Below are positions 27,475-39,306 of a stretch of 64,000 nucleotides of DNA, in pieces (positions within the stretch are counted from its first letter, which is position 1; every line of letters starts with the position of its first letter). This DNA is from JACVRW01 sp963812915 (lineage in GTDB: Bacteria > Actinomycetota > Thermoleophilia > Solirubrobacterales > Thermoleophilaceae): contig CAWEXB010000008.1 in assembly GCA_963812915.1 (NCBI GenBank), positions 186,001-250,000 of the forward strand, written 5' to 3'. The translations under genes were made by a program, and so were the position numbers. The notes under the pieces were generated by a model. That model did not search any database. It had not been told where the DNA came from and worked only from the letters and a program-made list of their open reading frames with translations.

Positions 27475-28272
27475 TCACGCTTGAGTGGGCTCCTCCGAGC
27501 GGGTGAGCTCGCGGACGGCGGCCTCGGGATCGGGTGCCCGCATCAGGACCTCGCCGATCAGCACCGCGTCCACGCCAACCTGCTCGAGCTCCTCGATCTG
27601 CCAGCGGTCCTGGATGCCCGACTCGGACACGACCACCTTGCCGGCGGGGACGTCGGCGAGCAGATCGAAGGTGCGCTGGATGTCGACGCTGAAGTCCTCG
27701 AGGTCGCGGTTGTTGATTCCGATCACGTCGCAGTCGATCTCGAGCGCGCGCTCGAGCTCCTCGTCGTCGTGGATCTCCACGATCGCGTCGAGGTCGAGGT
27801 CGCTCGCGAGGCGGTAGAGGGATGCGAGCTCCCGCGTCTGCAGCGAGCCGACCACGAGCAGCACGGCGTCGGCGCCGGACGCCTTCGTCTCGTAGAGCTG
27901 GTAGGGGTCGATCGTGAAGTCCTTGCGCAGGATCGGGAGCCACGTCGCGGCGCGCGCCTCGTGCAGGTCGGCGAGCGAGCCGCCGAAGTGGGCCTCCTCG
28001 GTGAGCACCGAGATGGCCGCGGCGCCGCCACGCTCGTAGGCGCTGACCACGTTCGCGCAGGCCGCGCCCTCGCGGATCGCGCCGGCGGACGGCGAGCGGC
28101 GCTTGTGCTCGGCGATCAGCGACGTGCCCGGCCGCGACAGGGCCTCCGAGAACGGGCGCCCCTCGCGCCCCGTATCGGCCTCCCGCTCGAGCTCGGCAAG
28201 CGGCCGTTCGCGCTTTCGCCTCGCGACGGCGTCGCGGGTCGAGTCGACCAGCTCCTCCAACCGCGGGCTCAT
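27475..28272 (-). CDS. trpC: Indole-3-glycerol-phosphate synthase
   Basis: A 265-residue TIM barrel. Catalytic Lys and Glu residues are recognisable in LIAEHKRRSPSAGAI, LPILRKDFTIDPYQLYE, AIVEIHDDEELERAL, GINNRDLEDFSVD and VVSESGI. The ATG at 28272 overlaps the trpD stop as ATGA; an upstream in-frame start would overlap trpD further. Its product feeds TrpA/TrpB, encoded 6 kb away. It is a stand-alone enzyme, not the TrpC-TrpF fusion of enterics. Confidence 0.96.
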   Translation of the reverse strand: MSPRLEELVDSTRDAVARRKRERPLAELEREADTGREGRPFSEALSRPGTSLIAEHKRRSPSAGAIREGAACANVVSAYERGGAAAISVLTEEAHFGGSLADLHEARAATWLPILRKDFTIDPYQLYETKASGADAVLLVVGSLQTRELASLYRLASDLDLDAIVEIHDDEELERALEIDCDVIGINNRDLEDFSVDIQRTFDLLADVPAGKVVVSESGIQDRWQIEELEQVGVDAVLIGEVLMRAPDPEAAVRELTRSEEPTQA

Positions 28273-29289
28273 GGAGGGGCGCTCCCGCCCGTCTGCTCGA
28301 GCCAACCCTCGAGCACCGCTCGCGCTGCACCCGAGTCGATCGACTGCTCCGCGAGGCGTGCGCCCTCCTCGAGCGACGCGGCGCGGCCGGCCACGTAGAT
28401 CGCCGCGCCGGCGTTCAGCACGGCCAACGAGCGCTCCGTGCCGGGCTCGCCGTGCAGCACGCCGCGCAGCACGCGTGCGTTCTCGTCCGGCGTCCCGGCG
28501 CCCACAGCGCCGTCCGGCACCTGCTCGAGCCCTGCATGCTCCGGCGTCACCGCGTAGGTCTCGAGCCGGCCTTCCCTCAGCTCAACCACCCGGGTCGCCC
28601 CCGAGACCGAGAACTCGTCGAGGCCATCCTCGCTCGACACTACCAGGGCCCTGTCGGTCCCAAGCTCGCCCAGAGCGGCCGCCATCAGCTCGAGCTTGCC
28701 CGGGTCCGACACGCCGATGACCTGCTGACTCGCCCCGGCCGGGTTCGTGAGCGGGCCGAGGAAGTTGAAGATCGTCCGCACGCCGAGCTCCTTGCGCACG
28801 GGGACTACGTGGCGCATGGCCTGATGGTGAAGGGGCGCAAACATGAAGCCGAAGCCGACGCCGTCGATACAGGCCGCTATCGCCTCGGGCTCGAGGTCGA
28901 TCCTCCCTCCGAGCGCCTCGAGCACGTCCGCCGAGCCGCACTGGCTCGTGGCGGAGCGGTTACCGTGCTTGGCGACCCGGCAGCCCGCCCCGGCGGCGAC
29001 GAACCCGGCCGTGGTGGAGACGTTGAACGTCGGCCGGCCCCCGCCCGTGCCCGCCGTGTCGACGAGGTCCTCGCCCGCCTCCACGCGCACCGCCAGCGCG
29101 CGCATGGTGCGCGCCAGGCCGGCCACCTCGTGCACGGTCTCGCCCTTCGCCCGCAGCGCGATCAGGAACGCCGCCGACTGCGCCTCCGAGGCGTTTCCCT
29201 CCATGACCTCGACGAGCACGCGGGCGGCGTCGTCCGAGCTCAGGTCGGCGCCGCTCGCGAGCCTGTCGATCGCGTCTGTCAGAACGGGG

Positions 29290-29297
<8 letters not shown>
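28269..29297 (-). CDS. trpD: Anthranilate phosphoribosyltransferase
   Basis: A 342-residue enzyme joining anthranilate and PRPP. The phosphoribosyl-pyrophosphate loop DTAGTGGGRPTFNVST, KHGNRSATSQCGSADVLEALG and the metal-binding SEDGLDE are intact. It starts at TTG (29297), giving MPNPVLTDAIDRL; this overlaps the end of trpG by eight bases. No closer ATG or GTG exists. It overlaps trpC as ATGA. Confidence 0.96.
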
Positions 29298-29837
<540 letters not shown>

Positions 29838-29841
<4 letters not shown>

Positions 29842-31325
29842 GGCCAGTCCCCCTGCGCGCACGCGAGCCGCAGCGCCTCGAACACCGCGTGGGCCTTCGC
29901 CTCGGTCTCGCGCACCTCGTAGTCGGGATCCGAGTCCGCCACGATGCCGCCGCCGGCCTGAACGTAGACCTTGCCGTCCTTGACCAGCGCCGAGCGAATG
30001 TAGATGCAGGTGTCGAGGTCGCCGGTGTACGAGAGGTAGCCCACGGCGCCCCCGTAGGCCGCTCGCTTGACCGGCTCGAGCTCGTCGATGATCTGCATCG
30101 CGCGCACCTTGGGCGCGCCCGACAGCGTGCCGGCCGGCAGCGAAGCACGCAGCGCGTCCATCGCGCCCACCCCCTCGCGCAGCGTCCCGGACACCGACGA
30201 GACGATGTGCATCACGTGCGAGTAGGTCTCGATCGCCATCAGCTCGTCGACCGACACGCTGCCGTACTCGCACACCCGCCCTAGGTCGTTGCGTCCCAGG
30301 TCCACGAGCATCACGTGCTCGGCGCGCTCCTTCTCGTCGGCCAGCAGCTCGCGGGCGCGGTCGATGTCCCGCTCGGTCGAGCCCGCGCGCGGGCGGGTGC
30401 CGGCAATCGGTCGCTGCTCCACGTGGCGGCCGGAGACCTTCACGAGCGACTCCGGCGATGCTCCGGCGAGCGCGAAGTCCTCGAAATCGAGGAAGTACAT
30501 GTACGGGCTCGGGTTGATCGCCCGCAGCCCGCGGTAGATCGAGAAGGCGTCGACGGGACAGTTCGCGGTCCACCGCTGCGACGGCACCACCTGGTAGACG
30601 TCGCCCGCCCGGATGTACTCCTTCGCCCGCTCTACCGCGCTGGCGTATCCCTCGGAACCCAGGTTGGAGAAGAACTCGGGAGGCTCGCGGCGGCCGCGGT
30701 CGGCGGCGGGCACGGGTCCCCGCAGGCGACGGCGCACCTCGACGATCGCCGCGACCGCGTCTTCGTAGGAGCGCACGAGGTCGTCGTCGCAGAGAACGTT
30801 CGCGAGCACCGTGACCTCGTGCCGCAGGTGGTCGAAGGCGAGCAGCAGGTCGGTGACCATGAGGGCCAGCTCCGGCACACCGGTGTCATCCAGATTCGGC
30901 GGGCCGACCGTCGGCTCGGCCGTGCGCACCAGGTCGTAGCCGAACAGCCCGACCGCCCCACCCGCGAACGGCGGCAGCCCCTCGAGCGGAGCGATCCTGT
31001 AGCGCTCGAGCTCTTCCGCCACGAGCGCGTAGGGGTCGGGGTGGTCGCCGCGGCCGAGCCGGATCACCGCCCGCGGCCGGAGGCCGAGGAACGACCACCG
31101 CCCGACCCGCTGGCCCTGCTCCGCCGACTCGAGCAGGAACGACGGTCCACCGCCGCGCAGCTTGAGATATGCCGACACGGGCGTCTCGCAGTCGGCGATG
31201 AAGGTGTGGCGGAGCGGCACCAGCGTGTGCTCGCGCGCGAGCTCGCGCACCTCGTCGAGGCCGGGAGTGAGCTCGAGCGTCGCGACCTCGTCGGCGACGA
31301 CGGTGGAGATCTCGTTCAAGAGCAC
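29838..31325 (-). CDS. trpE: Anthranilate synthase component I
   Basis: A 495-residue chorismate-using enzyme. The feedback site near the N-terminus contains the LLES motif (SFLLESAEQGQRVGRWSFLG), so inhibition by tryptophan is expected. Catalytic parts are IRAGDVYQVVPSQRW, PIAGTRPRA, LVDLGRNDLGRVCEYG, HIVSSVSGTLR, TLSGAPKVRAMQIIDELE and QAGGGIVADSDPDYE. GTG start. First gene of trpEGDC; no leader peptide or attenuator was recognised in the 128 bases upstream. Confidence 0.96.
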
Positions 31326-31453
31326 GGGATTCTAGGTGCCGCCGGGCTCCTAACCCGTGCATTCCCTTGCCGGCGAAGGCCACCCGCCGGCGCAGGACTC
31401 GAGCGGTGCTAGCGTCCCCGTCCGCCTCGCCTTTCGAACGGACCCTCAGCCCG

Positions 31454-32566
31454 TTGAGACGACTCTGGCTTATCGTTGCTGTCTCGCTCACCGTCGCGGT
31501 CGCTCCCGCGGCCATGCCGGCGCGAGCCGGCGCGGCGGAGCAGTCCGCGGTGGCCCCCTGGATCAAGCTCGAGCTGGAGCGCGATCGCCTCGCATCGCAC
31601 CAACCCGCCGCGCGCTTCCCGGGAACTCGCCCACGTGAGCAGAGCGATGTACCTCGCGGCGCTCGCCGGCGGGCGAGCCCGAGACGACGCCGTGGCCGGA
31701 GCGGCCTCCACCGTGTTGGTCCACTTCTATCCCGACGAGGCGGGCAGCATCGACGCCCTCGCCCGTGAACTCGCCGACGTGAACAGCCGGGCCTTCGCCG
31801 GCGGGCGCCTCGTCGGACGGCTGCTGATCGCCCGCGCGAACTCGGACGGGTCGGACGCCGTCTGGACCGGAAGCCCCCCTACCCAACCTGGCTCTTGGGT
31901 ACCCACTCCTCCTGCTTTCACCTACCCGCCGCTGGAGCCGCTGGCCGGAACCTGGCGGACCTGGAACCTTCAAGACGGGTCGCAGTTTCTCCCCGATGCG
32001 CCGCCCGTCTACGGCAGCGCCGTTCCTCGCCGAGGTCGACGAGGTATACGAGGTATCGCTGACCCTGACCGCCAAGCAGAAGCGCATCGCCGACTACTGG
32101 GCGGACGGAGCCGGGACCGTGACCCCACCGGGCCATTGGAACCGCATCGCACTCGATGACCTTGGCGCCGCGCAGTTGTCGACCCTCCGCGCGAGCCTGC
32201 TGTTCTCCGCGCTCAACACGGCGCAGGCCGACGCCTTCATCGCCTGCTGGGACGCCAAGTACGCCTACTGGACGCTGCGCCCGGTGACCGCGATCCGCCG
32301 GCTGCGCGATCCCGCCTGGCTGCCATACATCGTGACTCCGCCCTTCCCCGCCTACGTCTCGGGCCATTCGACCACGTCGGCCGCGGCCTCGACGGTGCTC
32401 GCCGCCCTCTTCCCGAACCGGGCCGGCAAACTCAGTGCGATGGCCGAGGAGGCCGCCGATCTCGCGCCTGTACGGCGGCATTCACTTCCGCAGCGACAAC
32501 GAGGCCGGGCTCGAGCTCGGTCGCCGCGTGGGGGCGGTCGCCGTCCAGGCCTACCACCTTCGGTAA
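31454..32566 (+). pseudogene. Vanadium haloperoxidase/PAP2-type phosphatase, secreted, three frameshifts
   Basis: A secreted protein with a signal peptide (LRRLWLIVAVSLTVAVAPAAMPARA) beginning at TTG 31454. The frame changes near 31582, 32020 and 32460. Stitched together it matches the vanadium-dependent haloperoxidase group of the PAP2 family: YAYWTLRPVTAIR, PPFPAYVSGHSTTSAA (catalytic His) and YGGIHFRSDNEAGLELGRRVG (Arg and His that hold vanadate or phosphate). All active-site parts survive, so indel errors are likely. Halide oxidation or phosphatase activity cannot be told apart by eye. It converges on hisIE. Confidence 0.75.
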
Positions 32567-32578
32567 GGCGCGTCGCCG

Positions 32579-33199
32579 TCACGAGCGGCGGCCGTTCAGC
32601 TCCGCGAACGCGTCCGCGAAGCCGAGCCCGCGCGAGGCCAGCAGCACCCCGAGGTGGTACAGCACGTCGGCCGCCTCTGCCGCCACCCGCTCGTCGCCCT
32701 CCTCGCTCGCGGCGCGGGCAACCTCGCCGGCCTCCTCGCGCACCTTCTCGCCGATCCGCCCCGGGTCGGCGAGCAGCTCGACCGTGTAGCTCCCCTCCGG
32801 GCGCTCCACGCGACGCTGGTCGATCGTGCGCTCGAGCGCGGCCAGGGCCTCAGCGGGAACCGGCTCGAGCTCACCGTTGTGGAAGCAGGTGCGCTCGCCC
32901 GTATGGCAGGCGGGGCCGGCGGGCTCGACCAGGGCGAGGATCGCGTCCGCGTCGCAGTCCCAGCGGAGCTCCCTCACGCGCTGGACGTTGCCGGACGTCT
33001 CCCCCTTGTGCCACAGCTCCTCCCGCGAGCGCGACCAGAACCACGTCTCGCCGCTCGCGCGCGTGCGCTCGAGAGCCTCGCGGTTCATGTACGCGAGCGT
33101 GAGCACCTCGCCCGTGCGCGCGTCCTGCACGACGCAGGGCACGAGCCCCTTCTCATCGAAGTGGATCGCTTCCACCCGATCGATTCTGCCAGGTGCCAC
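32579..33199 (-). CDS. hisI: Bifunctional phosphoribosyl-AMP cyclohydrolase / phosphoribosyl-ATP pyrophosphatase
   Basis: Two steps of histidine synthesis in one 206-residue protein. The N-terminal cyclohydrolase has VVQDARTGEVLTLAYMNREAL, WFWSRSREELWHKGETSGN and the Zn-binding WDCDADA and CHTGERTCF. The C-terminal pyrophosphatase has the MazG-like KVREEAGEVARAA and EAADVLYHLGVLLA. The GTG at 33199 overlaps the stop of the acetyltransferase gene as TAGTG; the GTG at 33175 is also possible. Other his genes are not in the window. Confidence 0.94.
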   Translation of the reverse strand: MAPGRIDRVEAIHFDEKGLVPCVVQDARTGEVLTLAYMNREALERTRASGETWFWSRSREELWHKGETSGNVQRVRELRWDCDADAILALVEPAGPACHTGERTCFHNGELEPVPAEALAALERTIDQRRVERPEGSYTVELLADPGRIGEKVREEAGEVARAASEEGDERVAAEAADVLYHLGVLLASRGLGFADAFAELNGRRS

Positions 33200-33966
33200 T
33201 AGCCGCTCCGGATGGGCAGCTTGAGGAACTCGTAGACGGCACCGATCGCGTCGAAGCCGAGCTTGCGGTAGAGGTGCTGCGGCCAGTCGGAGGCGTCGGT
33301 GAGCAGGAAGATCGGCTCGCATCGCTCCGTCGCGGCGGCCTCCGCGGCGGCCAGCACCGTCGCGCGGGCGTACCCGCGCCCGCGGTGCGCCTCGAGCGTC
33401 CCGACCTCGTCCACCTGGGCGACGGTCCCGTTCGAGTAGAGCCGACAGGAGCAGCCCGGCGCCTCGGCCGGCGCGGCGAAGTCGCGAGCGGTCGAGGCGC
33501 GGGCGAAGCGGTCGTCCATCCCGGCCAGCTGGCGGACGGCCTCTTCCTGCCAGCCGAACGGCTGCTCGCGACGAAACGCGGCGAGCACGACCGCGCCGCG
33601 CTCCCTGCTCACCTCGGCGGCGAGACCCGCCTCCGGCGGGCGGTCGGGCGGGCGACGGCGAACCATCACCAGCAGCCGAGACGCATTCCAGCCCTGCGCG
33701 GTAAGGGCGGGCGCGAGACGAGCGCCGAGCGCCTCGTCGTGCACCACCAGCTTGCGATGGGCGACCGTCGCCAGCAGCTCGTCAGCCTCCGCCAGCAGCG
33801 CCGCCGCGCTTGGGTCCGGATCGTCGACGCGAATCGCGTTGAGCTGCCACACGAGCGGCAGGCTCGGGGTGAGCAGGGCGACGCCGTGAGGGGTGCGTCG
33901 GGGCTCGTCGCAGACTCGCTCCCCCGTCTCGCGCAGAAAGGCCTTGACGCGCCCGAGCGCGGTCAC
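33199..33966 (-). CDS. GNAT-family N-acetyltransferase
   Basis: A 255-residue protein. The C-terminal half is a GNAT domain: acetyl-CoA loop VGTLEAHRGRGYARATVLAAAEAA, then FLLTDASDWPQHLYRKLGFDAIG. The N-terminal half (CDEPRRTPHGVALLTPSLPLVWQLN) resembles the variable arm of similar actinobacterial acetyltransferases. Substrate unknown. The GTG overlaps the era stop as GTGA. Confidence 0.85.
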   Translation of the reverse strand: MTALGRVKAFLRETGERVCDEPRRTPHGVALLTPSLPLVWQLNAIRVDDPDPSAAALLAEADELLATVAHRKLVVHDEALGARLAPALTAQGWNASRLLVMVRRRPPDRPPEAGLAAEVSRERGAVVLAAFRREQPFGWQEEAVRQLAGMDDRFARASTARDFAAPAEAPGCSCRLYSNGTVAQVDEVGTLEAHRGRGYARATVLAAAEAAATERCEPIFLLTDASDWPQHLYRKLGFDAIGAVYEFLKLPIRSG

Positions 33967-34844
33967 TCGATGCCGAGCCGGTCGAGCAGGCCGTCGTCCC
34001 GCCGCCAGCCCTTCCGCACCCGCACGCTCAGATCGAGGTGAGCCCGCCGGCCGGTGGAGCGCTCGATCTCCCGCCGGGCCGCGGTGCCCACGGCCTTGAC
34101 CATGCGACCGCCGGCGCCGACGAGGATCCCCTTCTGCGACTCCGTCTCGGCCCACACCCGGGCCCGCACGATCAGCAGCCCGTCCTCGCGCTCCTCGAGC
34201 TCGTCAATCTCCACCTCCACCGCGTGCGGCAGCTCCTCGCGCGTGCGCCGCAGCACCTGCTCGCGAACGAGCTCCGCGAGCCGAACCCGCTCCGGCAGGT
34301 CGCTCGTCTCTTCGGGGGGATAAAGGAACGGACCCTCGGGCAGCAGCGAGACCAGATGCTCCACGAGCTCCGGGACGCCCCCGCCGTCGAGCGCGCTGAT
34401 CGGGAACACATCGGCGTCGAGATCGAGCTCCGCCGCCTCGGTCAGCGCCGCGAGCGTGCGCGCGCGGTCGAGCCGGTCGACCTTGTTCACGGCGATCACC
34501 GCCGGGAGCCCCACGTTCCGCACCGCGCGGGCGGTGAACCGATCGCCGGGGCCGATCGCCTGCTCGCCGTTTAGCAGGAGCAGCACGGCATCGGCCTCCG
34601 CCAGCGCCCGCTCGACCCGCGCCTGCATCCGCTCGGTGAGGGCGTCGCGAGGCCGCTGCACGCCGGGGAGATCGACCAGCACGAGCTGCCAGTCCGGGCG
34701 GGTGGCGATGCCGCGGATCTCGCGCCGCGTGGTCTGCGGCTTGTCCGAGACGATCGCCACCTTGCCGCCGACGATCCGATTCACGAGCGTGGACTTGCCG
34801 GCGTTCGGGCGACCCGCCACAGCGACGAAGCCCGCTCGGGTCAC
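33963..34844 (-). CDS. era: GTPase Era
   Basis: A 293-residue 16S rRNA-binding GTPase needed for small-subunit maturation. G1 is GRPNAGKSTLVNR, the switch region SDKPQTTRREIRG, G3 DLPGVQRPRDALTERM, G4 NKVD and G5 ISALDGGG. The C-terminal KH domain has the hallmark QKGILVGAGGRMVKAVGTAAR. The GTG start overlaps the ybeY stop as GTGA. Order phoH-ybeY-era is widely conserved. Confidence 0.97.
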   Translation of the reverse strand: MTRAGFVAVAGRPNAGKSTLVNRIVGGKVAIVSDKPQTTRREIRGIATRPDWQLVLVDLPGVQRPRDALTERMQARVERALAEADAVLLLLNGEQAIGPGDRFTARAVRNVGLPAVIAVNKVDRLDRARTLAALTEAAELDLDADVFPISALDGGGVPELVEHLVSLLPEGPFLYPPEETSDLPERVRLAELVREQVLRRTREELPHAVEVEIDELEEREDGLLIVRARVWAETESQKGILVGAGGRMVKAVGTAARREIERSTGRRAHLDLSVRVRKGWRRDDGLLDRLGIE

Positions 34845-35202
34845 AGCCGCTCGAGTACGCGCGCCTGAAGAGCAAGCATCTCGCCGTCGTCGGTCTCGTG
34901 GTCGTAGCCGCAGAGATGGAGCACGCCGTGGACCACGGCCTGCACGGGGTCCTCGGTGTGCTCGGGGCAGATCACCACGTCGCCAAGCTCCCGCGGGCCC
35001 GCGATCACGCCGGCCTCGTCCACGGGGAACGAGAGCACGTCGGTCGGGACGTCGAGGCCGCGGTGCTCCCGGTTGAGCCGCCGGATCTCGTCCTCGCCGA
35101 CCAGCGCCACCGCCAGGTGGCCGTCCTCGACTGCCGCCGCGGCCAGTGCGGCGAGCGCCGGACGTCGCAGCGATTCCGGGGCGCGGATGAGGTCGAGTTC
35201 GA

Positions 35203-35206
<4 letters not shown>
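34841..35206 (-). CDS. ybeY: rRNA maturation endoribonuclease YbeY
   Basis: About 121 residues. The Zn-binding motif is VVHGVLHLCGYDHETDD (H-x3-H-x5-H), preceded by NREHRGLDVPTDVLSFP and DVVICPEH. No ATG, GTG or TTG lies near the family N-terminus. The expected N-terminus LIELDLIRAPES begins at CTG 35206, which overlaps the phoH stop exactly as CTGA. This mirrors the ATGA and GTGA junctions of the neighbours, so CTG is the likely start. It overlaps era as GTGA. Confidence 0.93.
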
Positions 35207-37256
<2,050 letters not shown>

Positions 37257-37257
<1 letters not shown>

Positions 37258-37688
37258 TAGGGGGAGAGGGCCTCCTTCACCGCCGCGCTCACGCGCCTGC
37301 CGTCCGCGCGGCCCTTCACCTTCGGCATCACGAGAGCCATTACCTTGCCCATCTCCCTGGGTGAGGAGGCGCCCGACTCCGCCACCGCGTCGCCGACGAT
37401 CGCGCCGACCTCCTCGTCCGAGAGCTGCTCAGGCAAGTACGAAGCGATGATCTCGGCCTCCCGCTCCTCGGCCTCAGCGAGGTCCTGCCGGCCCCCGCCG
37501 CGGTAGGCCTCGGCGGCCTCGAGGCGCCGCTTCCGCTCGCGCTGGAGCACCTCCACGTCCTCACCGCCGTTCTCCTTAGCGGCCTTCTGGAGCTCGTTCG
37601 CGATCAGGCGCAGCGCGTTAACGCGCTCCTTCTCGCCCGCCTTCAGGGCGTCTCTCACGTCATTCTGGACCTGCTCGAGCACGGACAA
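37257..37688 (-). CDS. YqeY/GatB-like domain protein
   Basis: A 143-residue protein of the YqeY family: LKAGEKERVNALRLIANELQKAA, then EREAEIIASYLPEQLSDEEV, and PREMGKVMALVMPKVKGRADGRRVSA near the end. The domain is related to the tail of GatB, the glutamyl-tRNA amidotransferase subunit, and is thought to bind tRNA; the free-standing form has no agreed function. It overlaps phoH by one base. Confidence 0.93.
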
Positions 37689-37737
37689 CGCTCCAAGTGT
37701 AGGAGCACCGCAGGATCGCGGGGCGAAATCGGCGTCG

Positions 37738-38499
37738 TCAGTCCGGCAGGATCGCCACGACCCGCGCCGGGGCGGCGCCCGCGCCCTCGAGTCGGAGCGG
37801 GAAGCAGGCCGCCTGGAAGCCGGTCGCCGGCAGCTCCCCGAGGTTCACGAGCCGCTCGATCTGGCAGTAGGCGAGGTCGCACTGGTGGGCCGCCCAGAAG
37901 ATCCCCGGCTCGTCGCGCTCGAGCGCGGCCTGCGCCTGCAGGTGGAGCGGCCCGTCCCAGCCCCAGGCGTCGATCCCCATCACCCGCACGCCGCGCTCGT
38001 ACAGCCAGCGCGTAGCGCTGGCGGTGACGGCCGGCCCGAGCGCCAGGTAGCCGAGCTCATCGAGGAAGGCGTCGCGGCCGGTTCGGACGAGCACGATGTC
38101 GCCGTCCGCAAGCCCGTGGCCGATGCGTGCGAGCTCGGCCTGAAGGTCCTCCACGTCGACGGCCTCGCCGTCGCCCTTCGCGCTCATGTCGAGCACCACG
38201 CCGGGCCCGAAGAACCAGTCCAGCGGGAGCTCGTCGATGGTCTGTGCGCGCTCGCCCTGGATACGCGAGTTGTAGTGCCAGGGAGCGTCGACGTGGGTCG
38301 AGTTGTGCGTCCCGAGGCGCGTGAACGTCTCGACCGCCCAGCCCTCGCCGTCACGCAACAACCGGGACGGGACGCCCAGGAGCGCCTCGATCTGACGCGC
38401 TCCCTCGGTGTGATCCGAGTACTCGATGTCGGTGCGGAGCGGCTCGGGCGTCTCCGGCGGGCTCTGGCGGATGGGGGCGGAGAGGTCGACGAATCGCAT
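37738..38499 (-). CDS. Metal-dependent cyclase-family hydrolase (kynurenine formamidase-like)
   Basis: A 253-residue protein. It starts MRFVDLSAPI, and the metal-binding motif GTHNSTHVDAPWHY matches H-x-G/S-T-H-x-D-x-P-x-H of the cyclase/formamidase family. Later family parts are VLVRTGRDAF, GVRVMGIDAWGWDGP and PATGFQAACFPLRLEGAGAAPARVVAI. Members hydrolyse N-formylkynurenine, isatin or related amides and lactones, so the substrate is open. It lies in line with prmA (9-base gap) but is not a usual member of the hrcA-dnaJ-prmA cluster. Confidence 0.85.
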   Translation of the reverse strand: MRFVDLSAPIRQSPPETPEPLRTDIEYSDHTEGARQIEALLGVPSRLLRDGEGWAVETFTRLGTHNSTHVDAPWHYNSRIQGERAQTIDELPLDWFFGPGVVLDMSAKGDGEAVDVEDLQAELARIGHGLADGDIVLVRTGRDAFLDELGYLALGPAVTASATRWLYERGVRVMGIDAWGWDGPLHLQAQAALERDEPGIFWAAHQCDLAYCQIERLVNLGELPATGFQAACFPLRLEGAGAAPARVVAILPD

Positions 38500-38508
38500 C
38501 GAGCGAGG

Positions 38509-39306
38509 CTATCCGCTGAAGAGCATCGCACTCCAGCCGTGCGCGCTCACGCTCCGCCGCTCCCGAAACTGCCCGAACGCCTCCGCGACCTCGTCCGCCT
38601 CCTCCTCGAGCAGCCCGGAGGCGATCAGCGTGTCCGGCCGGTCGACCATCAGCTCGGCCACGCGCAGCAGCAGCGGACGCGTGAGGTTGGCGGTGACGGT
38701 ATCGGCGGGTGGCGGTGGGCGCTCGCGAAGGTTGAGCCGCTCGATTCGGTCTAGCTCGACCTCGTTGGCACGGGCGTTCGCGCGGGTGGCGTCCAGTGCG
38801 GCCCGCTCGCTGTCTACGGCGATGACCGGCGCGAACCCGAGCTTCGCGGCCGCGATGGCAAGGACACCCGAGCCGCAGCCGAGGTCGGCGAGCGACCCGC
38901 TCGGCTCCCGCTCGATCAGGAGCTCCAGGCACAGCCGCGTGGTGGGGTGCGCGCCTGTACCGAAGGCCTGCCCCGGGTCGATCACCAGGTCGACCGCGCC
39001 CGGGCGCGGCTCGGTCCAGGGCGGACGGACGAAGAGACGATCGCCCACGAGAACGGCCTCGTGGAAGCGCTTCCACCGCTCGCCCCAATCCGCGGCGACG
39101 TCCCGGCCGCTCACCTGCACGCACACCCCGGCCACCTCCGCCTCCCCGATGGGCAGCACCGGGAGCTCGCCCGGGGCACCGTAGATCGCGTATTCGACGA
39201 AGCCCTCGCCGTCGACCTGCTCGACGCCCGAGGGAGCGAGCTCGAGAAGGGCGGCGAGCACGCGCTCGGCGTCGTCCACCGGCGCGCGGACTGCGATCCT
39301 GATCAG
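38509..39306 (-). CDS. prmA: Ribosomal protein L11 methyltransferase
   Basis: A class I SAM methyltransferase of about 265 residues: DPGQAFGTGAHPTTRLCLELL, SAM loop LADLGCGSGVLAIAAAKLG, VIAVDSERAALDATRANARAN and DTVTANLTRPLLLRVAEL. The first canonical start, GTG at 39279, would remove a strand that begins IRIAVRAPVDDAERV, typical of actinobacterial PrmA. Extending back gives CTG at 39306, overlapping the dnaJ stop exactly as CTGA, so CTG is the preferred start. It follows hrcA-dnaJ, as in many Gram-positives. Confidence 0.93.
   Translation of the reverse strand: MIRIAVRAPVDDAERVLAALLELAPSGVEQVDGEGFVEYAIYGAPGELPVLPIGEAEVAGVCVQVSGRDVAADWGERWKRFHEAVLVGDRLFVRPPWTEPRPGAVDLVIDPGQAFGTGAHPTTRLCLELLIEREPSGSLADLGCGSGVLAIAAAKLGFAPVIAVDSERAALDATRANARANEVELDRIERLNLRERPPPPADTVTANLTRPLLLRVAELMVDRPDTLIASGLLEEEADEVAEAFGQFRERRSVSAHGWSAMLFSG

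Noticed and set aside
39279..39281. GTG at 39279 as the prmA start
   Set aside because: It would remove the conserved first strand IRIAVRAP; the upstream CTG gives both the full N-terminus and the standard 4-base overlap.
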